This document shows positions 27,274 through 35,940 of a stretch of 45,417 bases of DNA, piece after piece. Where the stretch lies: positions 1-45,417 of the forward strand of contig CAYUAP010000025.1 of the NCBI GenBank assembly GCA_964442735.1, given 5' to 3'. The stretch's first letter is position 1. Each line of letters starts with the position of its first letter. Source of the stretch: JAUNBG01 sp964442735. GTDB lineage: Bacteria; Planctomycetota; Planctomycetia; Pirellulales; Thermoguttaceae. The position numbers and the translations under genes are program-made. The notes below the pieces were generated by a model. That model worked only from the letters and a program-made list of their open reading frames with translations, was not told where the DNA came from and ran no database searches.

Positions 27274-30200
27274 CTAGTTATTATTGACAGGTTTTGCAAA
27301 TATCAGTTGTACATGCCCTAAAATACCACTTGGTGTGTTTCCCTTGTATCGTGACGGGATCGTGGAATAGAAGTTGGACAGGGTATTGGCAACGGTGACT
27401 TCCAGTCTGTTTTTTCCGGGAGATAGTGCATCATTTAAAACGATCTGCCATGGAGCAGCAACCAGATTGCCGATTGTTTTCCCGTTAACTGCTATCTGAC
27501 AACTGGCACTGACAAGTCCCAGATCCAGAGTAACCCTATTTTGTAGTTGTTCCCTGGTTAAATCAATTTCTTTTATATAACGAATCATTCCGGAATAGGT
27601 AGACAGAGCCCCCATCATATTCCAATTCCCCAATACCATATGTCCGATACCACCTTGTAATCGAATGGGAGCCGCTATTAGATTGCCTCCATATTGACCC
27701 GACCATGGCTGGGCCTTTATGACAATATCTATTGCCGTTTTGGAAACGTTCGGCAGTGTTACTTGATAGTAATGGCAACCGTGGAAAAAGAGACCGTATT
27801 CCGATGTTGTTTTTGGGGTAAATTTTTTTATGTCGATATTTGTATCGGAGATTTTATTACTATTAACGTAAAATTCAAGATTCCCTCGCGCCTGAACTGA
27901 AAATGATTTCAGACCGCCTGGCGCCGTAAATCGGAACCAGCAAGTCGGTTTTGTCCGGTCTCCATAGACGTCGAAATCAAGAAGACCGGGAAGGTCATAC
28001 CATTTCATGGATAGCGGTGTTCGCTTTAATTCCGTTTTATTGGTTTGAGTGACGGGGGCCGTCAAACAAAAGGCATAGCGTCCCGCATGATTATAGCGAA
28101 GTAAAAGCGGAGTCGGATTCGTTCCGGTTATCAATTGGATTTGATTTTCCTGTTTAATCTCTTTACCACCTATATAAAGAGCATCCGGTTTATTCTCTTC
28201 TGAATGAATCGTTACGGTCGATTTATTTTCCTTGAGTTTGTCGTTCAAGGTAACAGTGGCGGTCGTCCATAAATAATAGATGGACCCTTGTTTTTCCGGG
28301 ATAAAAGTCGTTTCATTGAGTGCCTGGCCTTCGGCTCCGAGTCCGATAAAACGGTTATCCAGTTTTTCTTTAAGACCATGATAACCTTGATGCCCCGGAT
28401 TACCTTCAATTCCAAACCGCCAGGAAAAGGAATAGGGCGTCCACCTGTATTCATCATGACCGATACGAATCGGCTTTTCAGGATCTATCTGTGTTAATTG
28501 TGCCAGTTCTTTATCAAGGACCTTTATATCGACCGTATTCGGTAACGGACCCAGTTTCCAGAATTTCTGACCAAACCCGTTCAATACTTTTTCCTGGTCG
28601 AATTTGGGAATATCTGTCTTCTGATTCGACATGGTTTCCTTGTAATCAAACAATTGTGCTTCCGGACCAAGCATTTGTTCCTCAATTGGCAATCGGAAAT
28701 CACCATAGCGATTATCCATTGTCGGTATAATTTCAAAATCCCAATCATCAGTAATGGGAAGGGTTGTTTGGGGAGAATTCATCGTTCCGGTTATTTCATA
28801 TCGTTTATCTTCCGATTCAAAACGAACAAACCAGGGACCTTTTTGATCGGTAAACCCGGAAATGGTAAAGTGGTTATTTGGGTCTTTTTTTAATTGGATA
28901 ATTTCCGATATATTCGTTTCCAGAAATGTTAGCGGAATCGAAGGTTTTTCGTGACGTTGAAAGACGATGAGCCCCGCCTCTTTTTCGTCAAAAGGCCATT
29001 GAATTGTTGTTGTACCGGATAAAGTTCCCGTTTTCGGTTGTATTGCAGTTGTAATTTCATGGTGAAGTCCGGACCAGCAGTTCCACAATTCGACTTTACC
29101 GCGAGAAGTAAACGTCACGGGAACTCCCTTTTTTGCGCCCATTACCATATAGATATCCTGATTTTCCGAACGGCGATGATGATATTTTAATGGTTTTTTA
29201 TCTTGATAATTATAGACGTCAAAAGGTTCATTTTTCAATACATTTTGAAGAGTTGCCATTGATGGTAATTTTTGTCCCTTTTCGTACGGTATAACCAGAC
29301 CACGACCACCCGAGGAATTTTCATTTATGGAAAACTCTTTTTGACGAAGATCGCCATTACCGAAAATTTCCAGAACGGCCTTGTCGAGATCGGAATCGTT
29401 TCTGCCGGCATGGTCACTGGAAGAAGGTAGTTCTCCCAGGGCAAGAACAGTACCTCCACTTCGGTAAAACTCCAGGGTCTTTTGAAGAGAGGTCCATCGT
29501 ATGGCTTTCATGGCTGGTATAATCAGGATATGAGGTGATCCGTCCGCTATATTTAATCGACCTTTTTCAACCTTGGATCGAGCTAGGGAATCATCATCAA
29601 TAAAGAGAATATCACGACCGGCGGCAAAAATGGTCGATGCCGCTTGAAATGCCGTATCGGCAGCGTTATTTTGGGGGACGGCCGCCTGGCCCGGCGTAAC
29701 GGGATAGAGAATGACAATATCTGTTTGCTGAACACCACGGGTCATGGCAAAGGACAATCGTTCGAAGTATTTGAGAAATGTATCGAAATGATCCCACCAG
29801 GGCATTCGAAAATGATAACAAGGTGGAGCCCATTCCCAGAAGGAACCATAGGTTGTATAGTACAATCCATGAAGGTTTAAAAGATTGGCCCCGAACAGAA
29901 AATTTTCATTTGTGGCGAACAGCAGTTGTTCTGGAGTAGCCCCCCATCCGAAACTGTGATATCCTTCCAGCCAGACTCGGGGTCGTTTATAGAAATGGGC
30001 AATCGAAGAAGAAACCTTGTTCTTGATGAAATCGGCCTGACCGCCCGGTGTATCGTGACCGGGTGCGGTATACCAACGAACAGCACTAAAATAATCACCG
30101 AATTCATTAGGATTACGGCCACGTCCTGCGGAATCACAACCATAAATCATATTCCGTGAATGATGCCAGTCGAAGATTGGAATGAAATACCGTTCTTCGG

Positions 30201-31191
30201 CCAAACGAACTCGAACATCCATAAAATCAAGTCGATATTTTTCCGTACGATTACCGCAATCGGTTCCAAACATGGCCGGTAAAGCCTCCCATAATTCATA
30301 TCCTTTACGTTTTTTGAATTCCAGGGGAAGATCGTCATGCCAGACAAGATTTCCAGTTCCCAAACGAAGTTCGTCTTGAAAAAAATAATTTATTCCGGAT
30401 TCTTCTGCCGAGACGTGTTTGTTTTTTCCGACAGTACGATCTTCAAACGGCTGGAAAAATTTTTCGATAATTCTGTTACCGGAATCGGGATGCAGGGGAT
30501 TAAGTGTATTGGAGATCCGATCGGCCTGATAAAACCAGACAACGACCTCCGTATCCGCCTTCCAAACGAGGTGATTTTTCTTAACCGAATCAAGAAGTTG
30601 TTTCGGAGCAGACCATTGAATTTCACCATTTTCCGATTTCGGATACGCTATAATTCCAATACAAGTCTGATTCGGATCCGAGGTGACAATTTCGTTCAGG
30701 ATCTCCTCTTTTTTCAGTTCTTTTTTGGCAGCGACTCGAATTGTTCTGCTATTGATCTGTGGATCGGAATAGATCATACGGGCATATAAATTAGTGGGAG
30801 ATCCCTGCCAATCGATGGTATAGCCACTCAAACCGATTCCCATTTGACGTTCACGGCAGGCATGGGCCACTTGATCGAATACAGTCCACCAGGAATCTGT
30901 AAAGATTTCCGGATCGTTTGGATAGGTCGGCCATCCTTGACTATCGTCATGGGCATAGTTGATTTGAACTCCGGAAATACCCTTTTTATGTAATTCATTT
31001 AATTGGTGGATTAAACGTTCGGCGTTCAGTTTTTCGCCGGTCCACCACCAAAAGGGTACTTCACCATAACCGCGCGGAGGCTGACGAAAATCATTTGCGT
31101 TTAAAATATCACTTTTGGCATATTCTTCTCCAAATGTTGTCCATCCGAACAGAATAAACAACAGGCAAAATAGTATCGGTCGATTGAACAT
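27274..31191 (-). CDS. Secreted GH106-like glycoside hydrolase (alpha-L-rhamnosidase type)
   Basis: 1305-residue exported glycosidase, Sec signal peptide about 1-21. The N-terminal FRQPPRGYGEVPFWWWTGE segment and the following TIM barrel with HKKGISGVQINY and CRERQMGIGLSGY resemble GH106 and related multi-domain families. A C-terminal GH2-like sugar-binding jelly roll contains AVNGKTIGNLVAAPW and PGKNRLEVTVANTL. Catalytic residues cannot be assigned safely by eye. The strong AAGGAG seven bases upstream supports the start. It heads an apparent operon with GH16 and the HzsA-like gene. GH106 enzymes act on terminal alpha-L-rhamnose; this homologue may differ, as the family is broad. Confidence 0.75.
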   Translation of the reverse strand: MFNRPILFCLLFILFGWTTFGEEYAKSDILNANDFRQPPRGYGEVPFWWWTGEKLNAERLIHQLNELHKKGISGVQINYAHDDSQGWPTYPNDPEIFTDSWWTVFDQVAHACRERQMGIGLSGYTIDWQGSPTNLYARMIYSDPQINSRTIRVAAKKELKKEEILNEIVTSDPNQTCIGIIAYPKSENGEIQWSAPKQLLDSVKKNHLVWKADTEVVVWFYQADRISNTLNPLHPDSGNRIIEKFFQPFEDRTVGKNKHVSAEESGINYFFQDELRLGTGNLVWHDDLPLEFKKRKGYELWEALPAMFGTDCGNRTEKYRLDFMDVRVRLAEERYFIPIFDWHHSRNMIYGCDSAGRGRNPNEFGDYFSAVRWYTAPGHDTPGGQADFIKNKVSSSIAHFYKRPRVWLEGYHSFGWGATPEQLLFATNENFLFGANLLNLHGLYYTTYGSFWEWAPPCYHFRMPWWDHFDTFLKYFERLSFAMTRGVQQTDIVILYPVTPGQAAVPQNNAADTAFQAASTIFAAGRDILFIDDDSLARSKVEKGRLNIADGSPHILIIPAMKAIRWTSLQKTLEFYRSGGTVLALGELPSSSDHAGRNDSDLDKAVLEIFGNGDLRQKEFSINENSSGGRGLVIPYEKGQKLPSMATLQNVLKNEPFDVYNYQDKKPLKYHHRRSENQDIYMVMGAKKGVPVTFTSRGKVELWNCWSGLHHEITTAIQPKTGTLSGTTTIQWPFDEKEAGLIVFQRHEKPSIPLTFLETNISEIIQLKKDPNNHFTISGFTDQKGPWFVRFESEDKRYEITGTMNSPQTTLPITDDWDFEIIPTMDNRYGDFRLPIEEQMLGPEAQLFDYKETMSNQKTDIPKFDQEKVLNGFGQKFWKLGPLPNTVDIKVLDKELAQLTQIDPEKPIRIGHDEYRWTPYSFSWRFGIEGNPGHQGYHGLKEKLDNRFIGLGAEGQALNETTFIPEKQGSIYYLWTTATVTLNDKLKENKSTVTIHSEENKPDALYIGGKEIKQENQIQLITGTNPTPLLLRYNHAGRYAFCLTAPVTQTNKTELKRTPLSMKWYDLPGLLDFDVYGDRTKPTCWFRFTAPGGLKSFSVQARGNLEFYVNSNKISDTNIDIKKFTPKTTSEYGLFFHGCHYYQVTLPNVSKTAIDIVIKAQPWSGQYGGNLIAAPIRLQGGIGHMVLGNWNMMGALSTYSGMIRYIKEIDLTREQLQNRVTLDLGLVSASCQIAVNGKTIGNLVAAPWQIVLNDALSPGKNRLEVTVANTLSNFYSTIPSRYKGNTPSGILGHVQLIFAKPVNNN

Positions 31192-31269
31192 ACAGAAACT
31201 CCTTAATTGATTGTGGGTTTCCCTATTATCCGTTTTCAGGTTATACCTTCAGAATTGACTCAATGTATA

Positions 31270-31412
31270 AACAGGATACATTTTGAAACCACGGATATTA
31301 GAGAGGGACTCCGAATAGTTTACCGGAAAATACAGTATTTTGCAACAACAAAACTCAAAAATATATGGTGATAAATATTTTATTGTTCCGAACGTTGTTT
31401 ATCAAAAGGCAA
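31270..31412 (+). repeat. Decayed element-1 copy
   Basis: gaaaccacggatat, gtaaaatacagtattttgcaa-like and atcaaaaggc blocks line up with element 1, but both outer tips are unclear. A full element-2 copy starts directly after it. Confidence 0.5.
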
Positions 31413-31531
31413 TATACTCAAGGTCGATATAGAAGTCTGTTTTTCAAAACAGGTGGGACGCCTGTTTTGGAGGATGCGGACGAGATATCCGCGTTTTCAG
31501 AAAAGCCCGTATTATAACGTCATGCAGTATA
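31413..31531 (+). repeat. Element-2 copy (119 bp)
   Basis: Runs from TATACTCAAGGTCG to CATGCAGTATA. The two ends are imperfect inverted repeats sharing tatact and gttataa-like blocks. Inside are two adjacent hairpins, aaaacagg/cctgtttt and gcggac/atccgc, with GGGAC- or GAGA-type centres. Confidence 0.85.
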
Positions 31532-31985
31532 AATACAAAACAGTGATACCTTGGTTACAAATAAACGCGTCACAGTTTGAATAAAACTAAAAGTAACCAT
31601 TCTCGAACGATTTGGAACCACGAATATCACGAATAAACACAGATAGTCTGCCGTAAAATACAATATTTACAATAACAAACTAAACATTTTTATCTGTTAT
31701 ACTCAAGGTTGTTATAAAAGTCTGTTTTGGAGGATGCGGACGAGATATCCGCGTTTTCAGAAAAGCCCGTATTATAACGTCATGCAGTATAAATACAAAA
31801 CAGTGATACCTTGGTTACAAATAAACGCGTCACAGTTTGAATAAAACTAAAAGTAACCATTCTCGAACGATTTGGAACCACGAATATCACGGATAAACAC
31901 AGATAGTCTGCCGGAAAATACAATATTTTACAATAACAAACTAAACATTTTTATCTATTATACTCAAGGTCGTTATAAAAGTCTG
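31462..31985 (+). repeat. 260-bp composite tandem duplication of element-2 and element-1 parts
   Basis: 31462-31721 and 31722-31983 are nearly identical units of 260 bases. Each starts inside element 2, passes through a shared ~60-base spacer, then the left arm of element 1, and returns into element 2. A third unit begins but diverges. The arrangement is best explained by unequal exchange between neighbouring element copies. Confidence 0.88.
31698..31791 (+). repeat. Element-2 copy, first hairpin deleted
   Basis: Sits in the loop of an element-1 left arm (tttttatctgt). It lacks the aaaacagg...cctgtttt hairpin but keeps both ends and the second hairpin. Confidence 0.8.
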
Positions 31986-32138
31986 TTTTTCAAAACAGGC
32001 GGGACGCCTGTTTTAGAGGATGCGGACGAGACGTCCGCGCTCCCAGGAAATGCCGAATTTATAACGTCGTACAGTCTATAATAAATAACTTTATCATAAA
32101 AAAGTTTGTTTGCCAAAAAACTGTCTGTGAACGGTTAC
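31853..32138 (+). repeat. Element-1 copy F with an element-2 insertion
   Basis: Left arm from agtaaccattctcgaacg; element 2 occupies 31959-32080; the central stem resumes at ataaataactttatcat. The right arm is internally deleted but ends in gtgaacggttac. It stops three bases before the stop codon end of the U32 gene. Confidence 0.88.
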
Positions 32139-32140
32139 AA

Positions 32141-34504
32141 CTAAAAAATGCCCTTGGAAAAACCATAGGAATGTATATTATAACTTCCACAGGCAGGATC
32201 TGTGGCTTGTTTTAAAATGGCTAGAACCTGGGCGGCATTTTCCCGGGTAAAATCAAGACGCAATTCGGAAAAATCGTTCTTTAAAAGCCAGGGAATTGCG
32301 TCGATTAAATTGAGTTGTTCCCCATCATAAACGGTACTTCCCGTCATATTTTCCCGTTCACCAAATTCATACCAGTCTTTATTGCGATAGACGTCAATTT
32401 CTCGATTGTCCTGGTTCAGTAGAGAAACATTTGAATCTTCGAACAAGGTTACCCGAGTAAACATTCCAGGTAAAAAACCGTAGATTGGAATAGCCAAATG
32501 GGGAAATTGATCGCGCCATCCCTTGACTCGTTTGGCCAAATTTTGGCAGGATCGTTCCGATAACTCCGGCGAAATATAAAGGGTTTGTATCTGTTTGAAT
32601 CGTTCCATTAAGAAGAGAATCGATTGCATATTACCAATATTAAAGGGCCAGTCAACGGTAAACGGAATCCCTTGTTTTTCAAACCAGAGTGCTTCGACCA
32701 GAGATCCGGCCAAAGGTCGATAACCTTTTGTCGGCAGATTACGCCAGAAGTCGCCAAAACGGACGGGGACTGTTGCCGCGTAGATCGTCTGAATTCCAAA
32801 TTTCTGGCAGATATCATATTGTACTTGCGTTCGTACGGAAACGGCCAGTTTGGATAGAATTTCATCCGGATTCCCGGCTTTTTCATTGGTAATAACGAAT
32901 GGGATCGCTTTATATTCCGGAGGAGGTGTGGAAACGGAGGAACGACGATACGATGCAACGATACGATCCCCCAATTGAATAACCGCCTCTTGACGTAAAC
33001 GATTCAGTTCCGACTTGGGAACGAATACATTGGAATCCATGGTAATGGAACAGCGATTCAGATAGAATAAACTGCCCCCGAAACGATCAAGGTCCTTCTG
33101 CAGGGCTTCTTCATTTGCGGGAATTTTTTTCGACGCTTCAAGAATTGTTTCGGAAGATAGAGTTACGGAGGTTTTTCGACATGTCAGTGTCAATTGAAGT
33201 GGTTGGCCGATAACGGCATGAATTTTCGCATTGACCGGAGAATATCGTGTCGTCTGCTGAATCATATTCACAATTTCACGATTAAGAGTGTAGTCGTAAT
33301 TCCGGTAGACGTAAACCGCATTTTCGGGGGGCAGATCTCCAAACAGAACGATATCACCTTCCTTCGCCGAATCAACTTTAATGGTCCGAATTCCTCGTTT
33401 TTGTTGTAACAGAATTCGACTGATGTTCTGGCCACTAATTTTTCGGAACTGTTTATCCAAATATACGATTCCATCTCCGTTGCGAACCGGTTTCGATAAT
33501 ACAACTCTTTCCTCTTGAATTTGACCGATTTCCACTCCCTGATTGGAGGAAAAAAATCGATTTTTAATAGGAGGGTCCACTTCCTTGAAATAACCATGTC
33601 CGTATCCCCGATTAAAGAGTTGGGCCAAACGTTCCGGACGCGCGGAAGGTACTTTTCCTTCTGTGGAAATAACGTATTTACTACGATTTTCATATTGAGT
33701 ATTTTCCGATTCCAGCAGGTCAAGAATAGTACGATAATAACGAACAGCTTCATAAACATATTCAGGTGCTTTCATGCGCCCTTCGATTTTTATGGCGTCG
33801 ATTCCCATATTCCATAGAAGTCGAATCTCTTTTTCATCCTGCCATTGATCTTTCAGAGACAGAAAAAACCCCTCTTGAACCGTATTATAATTCAATGTCT
33901 TTTCTCGTATCCGATAAAACTGCCGACAGGGTTGAGTACACCTTCCGCGATTACCGCTTCGACCACCTATAAAGCTGGATAGATAACATTTTCCGGAACA
34001 GGCCAGGCAGAGTGCTCCGGAGGCGAAGACTTCCAATTCGAGTTGGGTCTTTTTACGTATCGTTTCCAATTCGTTCAGAGTCAATTCTCGTGCGAGAACG
34101 GCCCGTTTAAAACCATTATCGGCCAGCCAGTTTAATTCTTCGGCATGGGCAAGAGACATTTGGGTCGAAGCATGAAGTTCCAAATCGGGAAAATTACATT
34201 GAAGCCATCGTGCAACGCCCCAGTCCTGAACAATAACCGCGTCGAGTCCCTGTTCATAAAGGCGCGCTATAGACGGCCAAATAGCGTTCAGTTCCTCGTC
34301 GGACATAATAGTATTCAAGGTTAAATTGATTGCAACTCCGTATTGATGGGCCAGATCGATTGCTGTGCAATATTCATCTATGGAAAAATTGGGGGCGAAA
34401 TGCCGGGCGCCAAAACCGGCTATTCCCATATAGACTTCGTCTGCTCCCGCCTTTAGAGCGGCTGTTAGTCGCTCTGAATCACCTGCCGGTGCCATAATCT
34501 TCAT
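32141..34504 (-). CDS. U32-family protein with DUF3656 (RlhA-like)
   Basis: 787-residue member of the U32 'peptidase' family, most of whose studied members are RNA- or cofactor-modifying hydroxylases. MKIMAPAGDSERLTAALKAGADEVYMG opens the TIM-like domain. The conserved cysteine cluster is Cys166, Cys169, Cys173, Cys189 and Cys193 (GALCLACSGKC ... GRCTQPCR), preceded by HASTQMS. The long C-terminal part corresponds to DUF3656, the arrangement of E. coli RlhA, which makes 5-hydroxycytidine 2501 in 23S rRNA. It is somewhat longer than RlhA, so orthology is probable but not certain. GGAGGG nine bases upstream supports the start. It is the last gene of a minus-strand run with the sigma/anti-sigma pair. 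Confidence 0.85.
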   Translation of the reverse strand: MKIMAPAGDSERLTAALKAGADEVYMGIAGFGARHFAPNFSIDEYCTAIDLAHQYGVAINLTLNTIMSDEELNAIWPSIARLYEQGLDAVIVQDWGVARWLQCNFPDLELHASTQMSLAHAEELNWLADNGFKRAVLARELTLNELETIRKKTQLELEVFASGALCLACSGKCYLSSFIGGRSGNRGRCTQPCRQFYRIREKTLNYNTVQEGFFLSLKDQWQDEKEIRLLWNMGIDAIKIEGRMKAPEYVYEAVRYYRTILDLLESENTQYENRSKYVISTEGKVPSARPERLAQLFNRGYGHGYFKEVDPPIKNRFFSSNQGVEIGQIQEERVVLSKPVRNGDGIVYLDKQFRKISGQNISRILLQQKRGIRTIKVDSAKEGDIVLFGDLPPENAVYVYRNYDYTLNREIVNMIQQTTRYSPVNAKIHAVIGQPLQLTLTCRKTSVTLSSETILEASKKIPANEEALQKDLDRFGGSLFYLNRCSITMDSNVFVPKSELNRLRQEAVIQLGDRIVASYRRSSVSTPPPEYKAIPFVITNEKAGNPDEILSKLAVSVRTQVQYDICQKFGIQTIYAATVPVRFGDFWRNLPTKGYRPLAGSLVEALWFEKQGIPFTVDWPFNIGNMQSILFLMERFKQIQTLYISPELSERSCQNLAKRVKGWRDQFPHLAIPIYGFLPGMFTRVTLFEDSNVSLLNQDNREIDVYRNKDWYEFGERENMTGSTVYDGEQLNLIDAIPWLLKNDFSELRLDFTRENAAQVLAILKQATDPACGSYNIHSYGFSKGIF

Positions 34505-34560
34505 GAAAGGATCCCTCCCTGCTTTCTTTCAGACTTTATTTATTGGAATTGCAGATAAAA

Positions 34561-35238
34561 TTACGGCTCGACGATATAGGCGATAATGGGATTCGATTGG
34601 ACGACACTATCTATCATGGACATTCTGTTGAATTTTCGTTGTTCCATGACAGAGGAATGTTCCGAATCCGATTCTACTGCCCCCTGTTTTTTCCACAGAT
34701 CCTGGGCATAGAAAAAGGCCAGCACTTCTGGAGCAATAAAAAACAGGGATAATTCCGTTTCAGAATTCTCCTGTTCCTCCGTTATTTTCAGAACATAATT
34801 CATGTTTTCCAATGAATCTTTATCTGATAACACTAAAATCGGCTCCGGGGAAGATAAATTATTTTCTGTCAAGCCCAACTCGCGTACCGTTTTTTTACCA
34901 CAACGATTAGAGATATCATACCATAAAAACGGTGTCAAGGCAAGTATCAGAAGAATTACGACCGTGGCTATTATCGGAATCGGATTTCGATAGTATTTCC
35001 GTGGAACATTCCGAACCGCTAACGACGAAAATGGAATATGGAGATAATCATCACGATCCCGATACAGATTTTGATCGACCTGTTTCAGTTTATCCAGATA
35101 AAGACGTGCATTCCTGTTATAACGAAGGAAAAATCGGAGTAATATACCCGGTTCGCGTTCCTGTTCCAAGGTATGATCGATCCATTTTTTTAATAGGATC
35201 GTTCTAAATGGAAGTTTTTCATTATGATTATTTTTCAT
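34561..35238 (-). CDS. Single-pass membrane protein, candidate anti-sigma factor
   Basis: 225 residues without a family I recognise. Residues 1-80 are hydrophilic and charged, IPIIATVVILLILALTPFLW (about 88-107) is one clear membrane segment, and about 110 residues follow outside. That layout, directly downstream of an ECF sigma factor gene, is what transmembrane anti-sigma factors show. No zinc-binding HxxxCxxC motif is present, so it is not a ZAS-type anti-sigma factor. The link rests on gene order and topology only. The gap to the sigma gene is 102 bases. The start has no strong ribosome site and lies in a small atgaaaaat repeat. Confidence 0.6.
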   Translation of the reverse strand: MKNNHNEKLPFRTILLKKWIDHTLEQEREPGILLRFFLRYNRNARLYLDKLKQVDQNLYRDRDDYLHIPFSSLAVRNVPRKYYRNPIPIIATVVILLILALTPFLWYDISNRCGKKTVRELGLTENNLSSPEPILVLSDKDSLENMNYVLKITEEQENSETELSLFFIAPEVLAFFYAQDLWKKQGAVESDSEHSSVMEQRKFNRMSMIDSVVQSNPIIAYIVEP

Positions 35239-35340
35239 TATGATGATTTTTCATTTTTTGTAGTAAAACTATCCGGATTATCGGAGTCTGTCGGTGGATG
35301 AAATTTTACCTTGTTTATACTTCATTATTATTCCCTATTA

Positions 35341-35922
35341 TTATTCCCTGTATGTATCGGCCAGTTTTTTTCGGGCCCGGTGAAGACGAACGCGGATTGT
35401 ACCGATTTTTTCATGATACATTTCCGCTATTTCAGACGTTGAATATTCTTCGATATAAAACAGCCAGACGATCTGGAACTCTTCTTCTGACAAAATGGAT
35501 TGTGCTGTATGCCAGAAATTCAGGCGTTCCTCCTTTTGTATTAACTGTTCTTGAGGCGTTTTTTCATGCGGATCGGGAACAGAGGCTTCACGTATGGAAT
35601 CGGAGTCATTCGAAAAAGATTCCGAGAAAGAGGTTGTCGAGATTCGGTAAAGACGAGATCGTGAAATATCGATTGCGATTCGAGCCGCGATTCGAAAGAG
35701 CCAGGGAGCCAGAGCCTCTGTATCTTTGAGGCTCGATAAATTTTGCCAGGCACGATTTAAGGTCTCTTGAACCAATTCTTCCGCAGGAATCAATCGGTCC
35801 AGGGCCTGTCGAACGACAAAACGTTCCAAGCGCCGTCGATATCGTCGGTCGATTTCATTAAAAGCGCTCGTTTCACCTTGCAGAAAAGCGATAATCAATT
35901 CCGAATCCCGTCGTAAATCCAT
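35341..35922 (-). CDS. ECF-type RNA polymerase sigma factor
   Basis: 193 residues with only regions 2 and 4. Region 2 spans about 8-95 with AEELVQETLNRAW and PWLFRIAARIAID (region 2.2 to 2.4). Region 4 spans about 125-190 with LSEEEFQIVWLFYIEEYSTSEIAEMYHEKIGTIRVRLHRARKKL, a typical helix-turn-helix. The linker contains a Ser-rich stretch. It begins 18 bases after the stop of the secreted 439-residue protein and precedes the single-pass candidate anti-sigma gene. An ECF-type promoter upstream of the first gene could be driven by this factor, giving autoregulation. The stimulus is unknown. Confidence 0.92.
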   Translation of the reverse strand: MDLRRDSELIIAFLQGETSAFNEIDRRYRRRLERFVVRQALDRLIPAEELVQETLNRAWQNLSSLKDTEALAPWLFRIAARIAIDISRSRLYRISTTSFSESFSNDSDSIREASVPDPHEKTPQEQLIQKEERLNFWHTAQSILSEEEFQIVWLFYIEEYSTSEIAEMYHEKIGTIRVRLHRARKKLADTYRE

Positions 35923-35940
35923 TAATAATTTGTTTTATAA

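Noticed and set aside
31872..32081. 69-codon frame reading GGTPVLEDADETSALPGN
   Set aside because: It is a chance translation of element 2 inside element 1; similar frames appear wherever the repeat occurs.
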